From Catellatospora bangladeshensis (GTDB lineage: Bacteria; Actinomycetota; Actinomycetes; Mycobacteriales; Micromonosporaceae): 64,000 bases of DNA. The notes under the pieces were generated by a model, which searched no databases, had not been told where the DNA came from, and saw only the letters and a program-made list of their open reading frames with translations. The position numbers and the translations under genes are program-made. The stretch covers positions 175,999-239,998 of the forward strand of contig NZ_BONF01000012.1 in assembly GCF_016862575.1 (NCBI RefSeq). Direction: 5' to 3'. Below are positions 18,329 to 26,606 of this stretch, piece by piece. Within the stretch, counting starts at the first letter, position 1. Every line of letters starts with the position of its first letter.

Positions 18329-21300
18329 ATGACCTGCCCTGTGTGCGGGACCGTCCCGGTGCCGGCGGCCCGCTTCTGCCACCACTGCGGCGCGGCGCTG
18401 CCCGCGGCGGCGACGCTGCCTGCGACCGAGCGCCGCGTGGTCACCGTGCTGTTCGGCGACCTGTCGGACTTCACCTCGTGGTCGGAGGAGCTGGACCCGG
18501 AGCGGGTCGGCGCGGTGACCGACCGGGTGCTGTCGGCGCTGGCCGGGGCGGTGAAGACGTTCGGCGGGCACGTGGACAAGCTGACCGGCGACGGCATCAT
18601 GGCGGTGTTCGGGGCGCCGGTGGCGCACGAGGACGACGCCGAGCGGGCGGTGCGGGCGGCGCTGTCGATGCAGCGCGCGGTGCGCCGGGTGCTGGACGAC
18701 GAGCGGGGCGGCAGCGCCCCGACCGGCCTGCGGCTGGGCATCAACACCGGGCCGGTGGTCGCGGGCGTGCAGGCGGGCCTGGAGTACACGGTCATCGGCG
18801 ACACGGTGAACACCGCGGCGCGGCTGGCCGACGCGGCCGCGGTGGGCGCGGTCTACGCGGGCGCGCGCACGGTCGCGGCGACCGGGTCGGTGGCGGGCTG
18901 GCGCAACCTGCGGCCGCTGCGGCTGAAGGGCAAACGCGAGCCGGTCGAGACGTACGAGCTGCTGGGCCTGCACGACGCCCGGGGCAGCCGGGCGGGGCTG
19001 GGCGAGGAGGGCCCGTTCGTGGGCCGCGAGGCCGAGCTGGGCCGGGTCGCCGGCCGCCTGGCCGAGGTCGTCGACCGGGACGAGCCGCGGGTGCTGGTGT
19101 TCACGGCCGAGGCGGGCATCGGCAAGACCCGGTTCGCGTCCGAGGTCGAGCGCTTCGCCAACGGGTATGAGGTCAGCGCGGGCCGCTTCGCGGCGCGTAC
19201 GCAGGCGCGGGTGCTGTCGGTGCGGTGCGCCGCGTACGGCGAGCGCCGCCGGCTGGCGCCGCTGTCGGACCTGGTCCGGCTCGCAGTCGGCCTGCCCGCG
19301 GACGGCTCGACGGCGGTCACCCGGGCGGTCGCCGAGGAGCGGCTGCGCCGCCTGACCACCCGGCTGACCCAGCGCAGCGAGCCCGGCAAGCCGGTCAGCG
19401 TGGACGTGGACGCGCTGCTGTCGCTGCTCGGCTACGCCGACCCGACCGAGCTGGCCCAGTGGCACGGGATGTCCGGGGACGACCCGGAGCAGCCGGGCCG
19501 GGAGACCGCGACGCTCGCGGTGGCCGTGGCGCGCCTGCTGGACGCGCTGGCCACCGAGTCGCCGCTGGCCGTGATCGTGGACGACCTGCACGACGGCACC
19601 CCGGAGACGCTGGACGCGCTCGGCGTCGCGCTGGAGGAGCTGACCGGCCCGGTGCTGGTGCTGCTGCTGGGCCGCCCCGAGCTGGTGCGCCGGGCGGGCC
19701 AGCTGACCAGGGTCGCCGACGCCGAGGCGCTCACGCTGCCGCCGCTGCGTGGCGCGGACGCGGCCCGGCTGCTCACCGCATACCTGAAGGGCGGGCGGCT
19801 GCCGCAGGCCGACGAGGACCGGCTGCTCACCACCGCCCAGGGCAACCCGTTCTACCTCGCGGAGCTGACCACGCTGCTGATGGAGCGCGGCGCGCTGGTG
19901 AAGGCGGGCGCGCAGTGGCGGCTGACGCCCGGCTCGCTGGGCAACCAGCTGCTGTCCCGGGACCTGGCCGCGGTGCTCGCGGCCCGCATCGACGCGCTGC
20001 CCGTCGAGGCCCGCGCGGTGCTGCGCGACGCGGCCGTGGTCGGCGACACCGTGCCGGCCGGTGCGCTGGAGGCGCTGCGCGAGCGGCGGTCCACCCGCGA
20101 CGGCCGCCCGGCCGCCGTGGTCGCGGTCGAGCTGGAGCGGGCGATCGACGAGCTGCTGCAGCGGCGCATGCTGCGCCGGGTGCGGGGCGGGTTCGCGTTC
20201 GCCACCCCGCTGCTGCGCGAGGCCGCGTACGGCGGCGTGGGCAAGGCGGACCTCGCCGACCGGCACGCGTTCCTGGCCCGCTGGGCCGCGCCCGGCCAGC
20301 CGCCGCTGGCGGTGTCGTCGGGACGGACCGTCGCGGGCCTGACCGGGGTGACCGACGCGGTGCGCGACGCGTTCGTGGCCGAGCACGCCGAGCGCGCCAC
20401 CCGGCTGGCCGACGCGGTGCGGCTGCGCCCCGACGTGCCCGCGCGGCAGGTCGGGCCGCTGGGCGTGGCCGCGCTGGGCCGGGCGGCCCGGCGCGCGGGC
20501 CAGGCCGGCGAGCCCGCCGAGGCGGTCGGCTACGGCGAGCGCGCGGCCCGGCTGGCGCCCGGCGCGCTGCCGCTGCCGGACCGGCTGGTGCACGCCCGCT
20601 CGCTGCTGCAGTACGGCCGGATCGCCGAGGCGCTGCACGACGCCGAGAAGCTGGTCGCCGACGCCACCGACGACCCGCGCACCCGGGCTGGCGGCCTGCT
20701 GCTGGCCGGCCGGGCACACGTGGCGCAGGGCGACCCGGGCCACGCCTACCGGCTGTGGTCGGAGGCGCTGAACACGGCCACCGACGCCGAGCTGCCGGGC
20801 GAGCGCGCCGAGGCGATGCGCCGCCTGGGCATGGCCGACTTCCTGGGCGGGCGGCTGGGCGACGCGTCCAGCCGGTTCGCCGGGGCGTACCAGATCGCGG
20901 TGTCCGCGGGCGACCGCAAGTCGCAGGCCTGGTCGCTGCAGAACCTGGCCTGGGTGACCACCACCCGGGGCGACTTCGCCGGGGCCGACGCGGCGCTGGC
21001 CCGTGCGGCGCGGCTGTTCGCCGAGACCAAGGACCCGGTGGGCCGGGCCTGGCTGCGCGGCACGTCCGCGTTCGCCCGGCTGCTGTCGGGGCGGCTGACC
21101 GAGGCGCTGCGGCTGGCGCACGTGTTCCTGCCGTTCGGCGAGCGCGTCGGCGAGGCGTGGGCGGTGGGCACGCTGCGGGCGGTGGCCGCGTTCGCCGCCG
21201 CCGAGCTGGGCGAGCTGGGTGAGGCGGACCGGGAGGCGCGCCGCGCCTACCGCGACTTCGCCGCCGCCAAGGACACCTGGGGGCGCGGGTTCGCCCTGGT

Positions 21301-21940
21301 CGCCCGGGGTGTGGTGGCGCGCGGGCTGGGGGAGTACGGCCACGCCGAGGACCTGCTCGGCGAGGCGCTGCAGGAGGGGGAGAAGGTCGGGCACCCGCTG
21401 CTGGTCGGCATGGCGGGCACGGTGCGCGGCTTCGTGGCGCTGGACCGGGGCGACCCCGAGGCGGCCGAGCTGGACGCCCGCTCGGTGCTGACCATGGTCT
21501 CGCCGTACGGCGTGCTCGATCCGGCCCGGGTGGGCCCGCGCGCGCTGCTGGGCGCGGCCCGGCTCGCGGCGGGCGACACGGCCATGGCGATCCGGCTGCT
21601 CACGCCGGTCGCGGCCGCCCCGCACGCGCCGTCCATGCTCTACTCCCGCCGCCAGGGCGTGGCCCTGTACGCCGACGCGCTGCTGGCCGGTGGGCAGATC
21701 GAGGAGGCGCTGGCCGCCGCCGAGCTGGCCGAGTCGCTGCCCGCGGTGGACGTACGCAGCCGGGTGCGGTCCGCCGCGACGTACGCCCGGGTCCTCGCCG
21801 CGGCCGGGCGCGACGCGGAGGCGCTGGTCGCGGCGGAGCGAGCCCGCTCGATCGCGGAGGGCACGCAGCAGGCGAGCGAGCGTGCCGTTGCATTGGCGAC
21901 ATGGGGTGCCGTGACCGAAGGGCGAGGCGCTACCGTCTAG
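18329..21940 (+). CDS. class III nucleotidyl cyclase with AAA/STAND ATPase and TPR-like repeats
   Basis: A 1203-residue multidomain signalling protein. Residues 3-20 form a zinc ribbon (CPVC...CHHC). A class III cyclase domain follows (about 35-190) with metal residues in LFGDLSDF and KLTGDGIMAVFG and the VIGDTVNTAARL segment, so it looks active and likely makes cAMP. A large STAND-type ATPase comes next, with P-loop AEAGIGKT near 262, and then helical TPR-like repeats (about 550-1190). The design resembles mycobacterial cyclases such as Rv1358/Rv0386 but lacks their C-terminal LuxR helix-turn-helix. It is coupled to the MBL gene upstream and a kinase 3 bases downstream; crp is 6 kb away. Confidence 0.9.
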   Translation: MTCPVCGTVPVPAARFCHHCGAALPAAATLPATERRVVTVLFGDLSDFTSWSEELDPERVGAVTDRVLSALAGAVKTFGGHVDKLTGDGIMAVFGAPVAHEDDAERAVRAALSMQRAVRRVLDDERGGSAPTGLRLGINTGPVVAGVQAGLEYTVIGDTVNTAARLADAAAVGAVYAGARTVAATGSVAGWRNLRPLRLKGKREPVETYELLGLHDARGSRAGLGEEGPFVGREAELGRVAGRLAEVVDRDEPRVLVFTAEAGIGKTRFASEVERFANGYEVSAGRFAARTQARVLSVRCAAYGERRRLAPLSDLVRLAVGLPADGSTAVTRAVAEERLRRLTTRLTQRSEPGKPVSVDVDALLSLLGYADPTELAQWHGMSGDDPEQPGRETATLAVAVARLLDALATESPLAVIVDDLHDGTPETLDALGVALEELTGPVLVLLLGRPELVRRAGQLTRVADAEALTLPPLRGADAARLLTAYLKGGRLPQADEDRLLTTAQGNPFYLAELTTLLMERGALVKAGAQWRLTPGSLGNQLLSRDLAAVLAARIDALPVEARAVLRDAAVVGDTVPAGALEALRERRSTRDGRPAAVVAVELERAIDELLQRRMLRRVRGGFAFATPLLREAAYGGVGKADLADRHAFLARWAAPGQPPLAVSSGRTVAGLTGVTDAVRDAFVAEHAERATRLADAVRLRPDVPARQVGPLGVAALGRAARRAGQAGEPAEAVGYGERAARLAPGALPLPDRLVHARSLLQYGRIAEALHDAEKLVADATDDPRTRAGGLLLAGRAHVAQGDPGHAYRLWSEALNTATDAELPGERAEAMRRLGMADFLGGRLGDASSRFAGAYQIAVSAGDRKSQAWSLQNLAWVTTTRGDFAGADAALARAARLFAETKDPVGRAWLRGTSAFARLLSGRLTEALRLAHVFLPFGERVGEAWAVGTLRAVAAFAAAELGELGEADREARRAYRDFAAAKDTWGRGFALVARGVVARGLGEYGHAEDLLGEALQEGEKVGHPLLVGMAGTVRGFVALDRGDPEAAELDARSVLTMVSPYGVLDPARVGPRALLGAARLAAGDTAMAIRLLTPVAAAPHAPSMLYSRRQGVALYADALLAGGQIEEALAAAELAESLPAVDVRSRVRSAATYARVLAAAGRDAEALVAAERARSIAEGTQQASERAVALATWGAVTEGRGATV
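21931..21936 (+). promoter_or_regulatory. possible internal -10 box before the Ser/Thr kinase
   Basis: TACCGT, 7 nt before GTG 21944. It overlaps the end of the cyclase gene; it would allow separate leaderless expression of the kinase. Confidence 0.3.
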
Positions 21941-21943
21941 CGC

Positions 21944-22867
21944 GTGAAGCACACCCCGACCTCGTTCCCGGAGATCCCCGGACTCACCGATCTGTCGCTG
22001 CTGGCCGTCGGCGGCTACGCGACGATCTTCCGGGCCACCCAGGGCTCGGTGGGGCGCGAGGTCGCGGTCAAGGTGGAGAACCGGACCATCGAGGGCGACC
22101 GGGACCGCGCCCGCTTCCTGCGCGAGGCCCGCGCGGCGGGCAAGATGTCCGGCCACCCGCACGTGGCCGACCTGTTCGACGCCGGGGTGACCGCCGACAA
22201 CCACCCCTACCTGATCATGGAGCTGTACGCGGGGTCGTACCAGGACCGCATGCCGCTGCGGGCGCACGAGGTGCGCGACATCGGCGTGAAGATCGCCGAC
22301 GCGCTCGCCGACGCGCACGAGCGCGGCGTGGTGCACCGCGACGTCAAGCCCGCCAACATCCTGATCAGCGCGTTCGGTGAGCCGGCGCTGGCCGACTTCG
22401 GGCTGGCCATCCTCGCCGAGATCCGCGACCCGGACATCACCCTGGACGTGATGACCCCGGCGTACGCGCCGCCGGAGGCGTTCCGCCGCGCCGAGCCCGG
22501 CCCGGCCGGGGACGTGTACGCCCTCTGCGCCACCCTGTACGCCCTGCTGCGGGGCGCGCCGCCGCGCTGGGAGCCCGACCACCCGCCGGGCCTGCTCACG
22601 CTGATCGAGATGTTCGCCCAGCCGGTGCCGGACCTGCCCGAGGTGCCCCTGGCGCTGTGCGCCGTGCTGCGCCAGGGCATGGAGAACGACCCGGACAAGC
22701 GGCCCACCGCCCGTGCGCTGGAGGAACTGCTCGCCTCCGTCGACCTGGACGGCCCCGCCCAGGAGGACCAGTCGACCGCGGACGTGTCGAACTTCGACCC
22801 GCCCACCGTCCCCGTGCAGCGCCCCGGCTTCTTCACGAACCTGATCGACAACCTCTTCGGCCGCTGA
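21944..22867 (+). CDS. cytosolic Ser/Thr protein kinase (Hanks type)
   Basis: A 307-residue protein that is almost entirely kinase domain. The glycine loop (VGGYATIF), ATP-anchoring Lys43 (AVKVE), catalytic VVHRDVKPAN (Asp133) and DFG (Asp151) are all present, so it should be active. There is no transmembrane helix or extracellular sensor, unlike PknB-type kinases. It begins with GTG three bases after the cyclase stop, which suggests the two act in one pathway, for example phosphorylating the cyclase or being controlled through its ATPase/TPR part; that is inference. Confidence 0.92.
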   Translation: MKHTPTSFPEIPGLTDLSLLAVGGYATIFRATQGSVGREVAVKVENRTIEGDRDRARFLREARAAGKMSGHPHVADLFDAGVTADNHPYLIMELYAGSYQDRMPLRAHEVRDIGVKIADALADAHERGVVHRDVKPANILISAFGEPALADFGLAILAEIRDPDITLDVMTPAYAPPEAFRRAEPGPAGDVYALCATLYALLRGAPPRWEPDHPPGLLTLIEMFAQPVPDLPEVPLALCAVLRQGMENDPDKRPTARALEELLASVDLDGPAQEDQSTADVSNFDPPTVPVQRPGFFTNLIDNLFGR

Positions 22868-22965
22868 CCGCCGCCCACGACGCGCCGCCGGGTGCGTGTC
22901 GCGCTCCTTGAACCACTCGTTGCTCTGGTGTCAACAAGCGGTGGAGCACGGAGAGCAGGTTCACC

Positions 22966-24273
22966 ATGGCGACTCTCGACACCGCGCTGGATCCCCGCGC
23001 GCCCTCCTTCCTCGACAACCGGAGCACCGCCCAGGCGGCGCTGCGTGCGCTGGACCACGCGCACGGGCAGGCCCGCGACGGCGGCGGCGAGAAGGAGGTG
23101 ACCCGCCACCACGCCCGCGGCAAGCTGCTGCCGCGCGAGCGCATCGAGCTGCTCGTGGACACCGACACGGCGCTGCTGGAACTCGCCGCGACGGCCGGCC
23201 GGGAGACCGGCGAGCCCGCCGGGGCCGGCCTGGTCACGGCGCTCGGCGTGGTCGACGGCATCGAGTGCATGCTGATCGCCAACGACCCGACCGTACGCGT
23301 CGGCGGGCCGTCCGCGGCGGGCCGGCGCAAGTTCGCGCGCGCCGTCGAGCTGGCCGGGCGCCATCTGCTGCCGCTGGTGCTGCTGCTGGAGTCGACCGCC
23401 GACGACGAGCGCGGCGCGGGTGCGCCCGATCCCAGCTTCGCGCGGCTGAGCCGGATGGCGGCGCCGGTGCTCTGCGCCGTGTTCGGCCCGCTGGACGCCT
23501 GGCTCGCCCCGCTGCCCGACCTGGCCGACCACGCGCTCACGGTGCGCGGGCGCGGCGACGCGACCCGGGTGGACGTCGTCGCCGAGGACGAGCGCGACGC
23601 GCTACGCCTGCTCCGGCAGACCGTACGCCAGCTCGTCACCTTCCGGCACGGGCCGCGCCCCGCCGAGAGCCTCCTGGCCGGGGCCGCCCGGCCGGACGAG
23701 CCGCCGCGCTACGAGGCCGAGGAGCTGCTGGCGGTGGCCAGCGCCGACCCGCGCGGGGTGACCGAGCCGCGGGAGGTGCTGGCGCGCGTGCTCGACGGGT
23801 CCGACCTGGACGAATTCCGCCCGCAGCGGGGCCCGGCCGTGCTGGCCGGGTTCGGCGCGGTGCACGGGCACCGGGTCGCGGTGCTCGCCGCGACCGGCCT
23901 GGCCGTGGACGCCGAGTCGGCGGACAAGGGCGTGGAGCTGGCCCGGCTGGCCGCCAACGCGGGCGTGCCGGTGCTGGTGCTGGCCAACCCGGTGGTGGAG
24001 CCCGCGCCCGACGCCTCCGCGCCGCTGCTGCGCGCGCTGTCCCAGGCGGACCGGATGACGCTGGTGCTCGGCGTGGAGCCGGGCGCCTGGACGCTGGCCG
24101 GGCCGGGCTTCCGGTTCGCCTGGCCGGTGGGTGACCTGACCAACGAGCCGTACGACGGCGTGATCGACCCGCGTGACACCCGTACCGTGCTGGGCATCTG
24201 CCTGTCGGTGAGCGCGTCGGCGGCCCGCCGCGGCGTGCCGGGCCACGTGGCCGAACGGGAGGTGGCGTCATGA
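22966..24273 (+). CDS. reduced acyl-CoA carboxylase beta subunit-like protein
   Basis: A 435-residue relative of PccB/AccD carboxyltransferases, about 80 residues shorter than the usual 510-530. Recognisable parts are ARGKLLPRERIELL, VAEDERDALRLL, PRYEAEELL and the LDGSDLDEF region. The segments that carry the acyl-CoA and biotin oxyanion loops in normal subunits (SGGAR..EG, and the C-half GFMVG..E) are missing or replaced by Ala/Leu-rich sequence. It is therefore probably inactive as a transferase, or structural, although it is kept in frame and coupled to an intact alpha subunit by an ATGA overlap. Confidence 0.8.
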   Translation: MATLDTALDPRAPSFLDNRSTAQAALRALDHAHGQARDGGGEKEVTRHHARGKLLPRERIELLVDTDTALLELAATAGRETGEPAGAGLVTALGVVDGIECMLIANDPTVRVGGPSAAGRRKFARAVELAGRHLLPLVLLLESTADDERGAGAPDPSFARLSRMAAPVLCAVFGPLDAWLAPLPDLADHALTVRGRGDATRVDVVAEDERDALRLLRQTVRQLVTFRHGPRPAESLLAGAARPDEPPRYEAEELLAVASADPRGVTEPREVLARVLDGSDLDEFRPQRGPAVLAGFGAVHGHRVAVLAATGLAVDAESADKGVELARLAANAGVPVLVLANPVVEPAPDASAPLLRALSQADRMTLVLGVEPGAWTLAGPGFRFAWPVGDLTNEPYDGVIDPRDTRTVLGICLSVSASAARRGVPGHVAEREVAS

Positions 24274-26291
24274 TCCGCAGGCTGCTGGTGGCGAACCGGG
24301 GCGAGATCGCCCGGCGCATCTTCGCCACGTGCCGGGCCGTGGGGGTGGAGACGGTCGCGGTCTACTCCATCGCCGACACCGACTCCCCGTACGTGGCCGA
24401 GGCCGACTACGCGGTGCAGCTGCCGGGCTCGGCGCCCAGCGCCACGTACCTGCGCGGGGACCTGATCCTGGCGGCGGCCCGCAAGACCGGCGCCGACGCG
24501 ATCCACCCGGGCTACGGCTTCCTGGCCGAGAACGCCGACTTCGCCGCCGCGGTGACCGACGCCGGGCTGACCTGGGTCGGCCCGCCCGCGAAGGTCATCT
24601 CGGTGATGGCCTCCAAGGTCGACGCCAAGCTGCTGCTGGCCGAGGCCGAGGTGCCGGTGCTGCCGAGCTGGACCGACCCGGCCGCGGTGGACGAGTTCCC
24701 GGTGCTGGTCAAGGCCGCCGTCGGCGGCGGCGGGCGCGGCATGCGGGTGGTGCGCGACGCCGACTCGCTGGCCGAGGCGGTCTCCTCGGCCCGGCGCGAG
24801 GCCTTCGGCGCGTTCGGCGACTCGGCCGTGTTCTGCGAGCGCTACGTCGAGCAGGCCCGGCACATCGAGGTCCAGATCGCCGCCGACCAGCACGGCAACA
24901 CGGTGACCCTGGGCGAGCGCGAGTGCTCCATCCAGCGCCGGCACCAGAAGATCATCGAGGAGGCGCCGTCCCCGGCGGTCTCGCCCGAGCTGCGCGAGAA
25001 CCTGTGCGCCGCCGCGGTCCTGGTCGCCGAGGCCATCGGGTACGTCGGCATCGGCACGGTGGAGTTCCTGCTCAGCCCCGACGGCGAGTTCTACTTCCTG
25101 GAGATGAACACGCGGCTGCAGGTCGAGCACCCGGTCACCGAGTGCGTCACCGGCTTCGACCTGGTCCGGCTGCAGATGTTCCTGGCCGAGGGCGGGCAGC
25201 TGCCGTTCCTGTCCGCGCCGCCGATGCGCGGGCACGCCATCGAGGTGCGGCTGTGCGCCGAGGACCCGGCCAGCAACTGGCTGCCCGCCACCGGGCAGGT
25301 GCACCGCTTCGAGGTGCCCGAGGTGTCCGCCCGCTTCCGGCCCATGCTCCAGCCCGGCCTGCGCGTCGACTCCGGCGTAGAGCCCGGCACGGTCGTCGGC
25401 GTGCACTACGACTCCCTGCTGGCCAAGCTAGTCGCCTGGGCGCCCACCCGCTACGAGGCCGCCCGCATGCTGGCCGGGACGCTGGCGCGGACCCGCATCC
25501 ACGGCCTGGTCACCAACCGGGACCTGCTGGTACGCGTGCTGCGCCACCCCGCCTTCCTCACCGGGCAGATCGACACCGGCCTGCTCGACCGGCAGCCCGA
25601 GGTGTTCGCGCCGCTGCTGTCTTCCGTGGAGGCCGTCCGGCTGAGCTGCCTCGCCGCCGCGCTCGCGGCCGCCGCCCGGCGCCGGGCCGAGGCCCCGGTG
25701 CAGCGCGGCATCCCGTCCGGCTGGCGCAACGTGCCCACCGTCGCACAGAGCGTCGTGTACGACGGCCCCGCGGGCCCGGTCGAGGTCGGCTACCGCCTCG
25801 ACGCGTCCGGGGCGCTCGCCCAGTGGTGGGTCCGCGCCGTCGACCCCGAGGAGCTGGACCTGGCCGGGCTCGGCCCGTCCGGGCCCGTCGACGACCACCC
25901 GCCGGTCGCGGTCCTGTCCGCCTCCCCCGACGAGGTGGTGCTGGATGTGGCCGGCATCCGGCTGGCCCTGCACGTGCACGAGGTCGGCGAGACCGCGTAC
26001 GTGGACAGCGCCGAGGGCTCCCTGTCGCTGCGCCGCCTGCCCCGCTTCCCGGTGCCGGTGCAGGAGCTGGAGGAGGGCTCGCTGACCGCCCCGCTGCCGG
26101 GGGCCGTCGGGCGGGTGCTGGTCGCCCCCGGCCAGCGCGTCGGCGCCGGTGACCTGCTGCTCACGCTGGAGGCGATGAAGCTGGAGCACCCGGTGCACGC
26201 CCCCGCCGACGGCGTCGTCGCGGCGGTCACCGTCCGCCCCGGCGTACTCGTCGACACCGGCGCCCTGCTCGCCGTGCTGACCCCCGCCTGA
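24270..26291 (+). CDS. acyl-CoA carboxylase alpha subunit (biotin carboxylase-BCCP)
   Basis: A 673-residue biotin enzyme. It has the N-terminal RRLLVANRGEIARRI, the ATP-grasp glycine loop AAVGGGGRGMR, the catalytic EMNTRLQVEHPVTE segment and, at the C-terminus, the biotin carrier motif EAMKLEH, so it can carboxylate its own biotin with ATP and bicarbonate. The architecture is that of AccA-type alpha subunits for acetyl-, propionyl- or methylcrotonyl-CoA. Its start overlaps the end of the beta-like gene. Because that partner looks degenerate, the true carboxyltransferase may be encoded elsewhere. A strong terminator follows. Confidence 0.93.
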   Translation: MIRRLLVANRGEIARRIFATCRAVGVETVAVYSIADTDSPYVAEADYAVQLPGSAPSATYLRGDLILAAARKTGADAIHPGYGFLAENADFAAAVTDAGLTWVGPPAKVISVMASKVDAKLLLAEAEVPVLPSWTDPAAVDEFPVLVKAAVGGGGRGMRVVRDADSLAEAVSSARREAFGAFGDSAVFCERYVEQARHIEVQIAADQHGNTVTLGERECSIQRRHQKIIEEAPSPAVSPELRENLCAAAVLVAEAIGYVGIGTVEFLLSPDGEFYFLEMNTRLQVEHPVTECVTGFDLVRLQMFLAEGGQLPFLSAPPMRGHAIEVRLCAEDPASNWLPATGQVHRFEVPEVSARFRPMLQPGLRVDSGVEPGTVVGVHYDSLLAKLVAWAPTRYEAARMLAGTLARTRIHGLVTNRDLLVRVLRHPAFLTGQIDTGLLDRQPEVFAPLLSSVEAVRLSCLAAALAAAARRRAEAPVQRGIPSGWRNVPTVAQSVVYDGPAGPVEVGYRLDASGALAQWWVRAVDPEELDLAGLGPSGPVDDHPPVAVLSASPDEVVLDVAGIRLALHVHEVGETAYVDSAEGSLSLRRLPRFPVPVQELEEGSLTAPLPGAVGRVLVAPGQRVGAGDLLLTLEAMKLEHPVHAPADGVVAAVTVRPGVLVDTGALLAVLTPA

Positions 26292-26316
26292 CCTGCGTCT
26301 TCTTGTCGCAACTCGT

Positions 26317-26359
26317 AAAGACTCGCGCCCTCGGAGCAGCTCTGAGGGCGCGAGTCTTT
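26317..26359. terminator. hairpin terminator after the carboxylase operon (palindrome family D, copy 1)
   Basis: 21-bp stem (26317-26337 with 26339-26359) containing AAAGACTCGCGCCCTC with a single mismatch, ending in CTTTG. It resembles the element at 27999-28029. Confidence 0.85.
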
Positions 26360-26398
26360 GAACGCCCCCCAGGAGGACGACGGGGCGGGGACGAAAAG

Positions 26399-26450
26399 GG
26401 ACGTCCCCCGGGCGGTGGGCTGGATGGGTGCCCGGTCCTGGGGGACGTCC
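26399..26450. repeat. hairpin downstream of the chaplin-like gene
   Basis: GGACGTCCCCC at 26399-26409 pairs with 26440-26450, with additional inner pairing CGGGC/GCCCG. It is the only structure seen in the rest of the 315-bp spacer 26292-26606 and may terminate the chaplin-like transcript. Confidence 0.55.
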
Positions 26451-26606
26451 TGGTGGTGCTGGGGCCAGCGCGAGGGTCGTCAGCGAAAGGGTTTCGCGCT
26501 GGTGCCGGCCTGTCGGCGGGTGAGGCGGGTGCAGTGTTTCGCCGGTTCCGGTCCGCGGGTGACGGGGAAAGTCATCGTGGGCCGTGCCCGCCGGCAGGCC
26601 GGACGG

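Noticed and set aside
18254..22582. Minus-strand open frame of 1442 codons
   Set aside because: It is a mirror of the cyclase/kinase genes: Arg/Gly/Val/His-rich low-complexity protein with no motif, as expected from high-GC antisense frames. The plus-strand frames have intact catalytic motifs.
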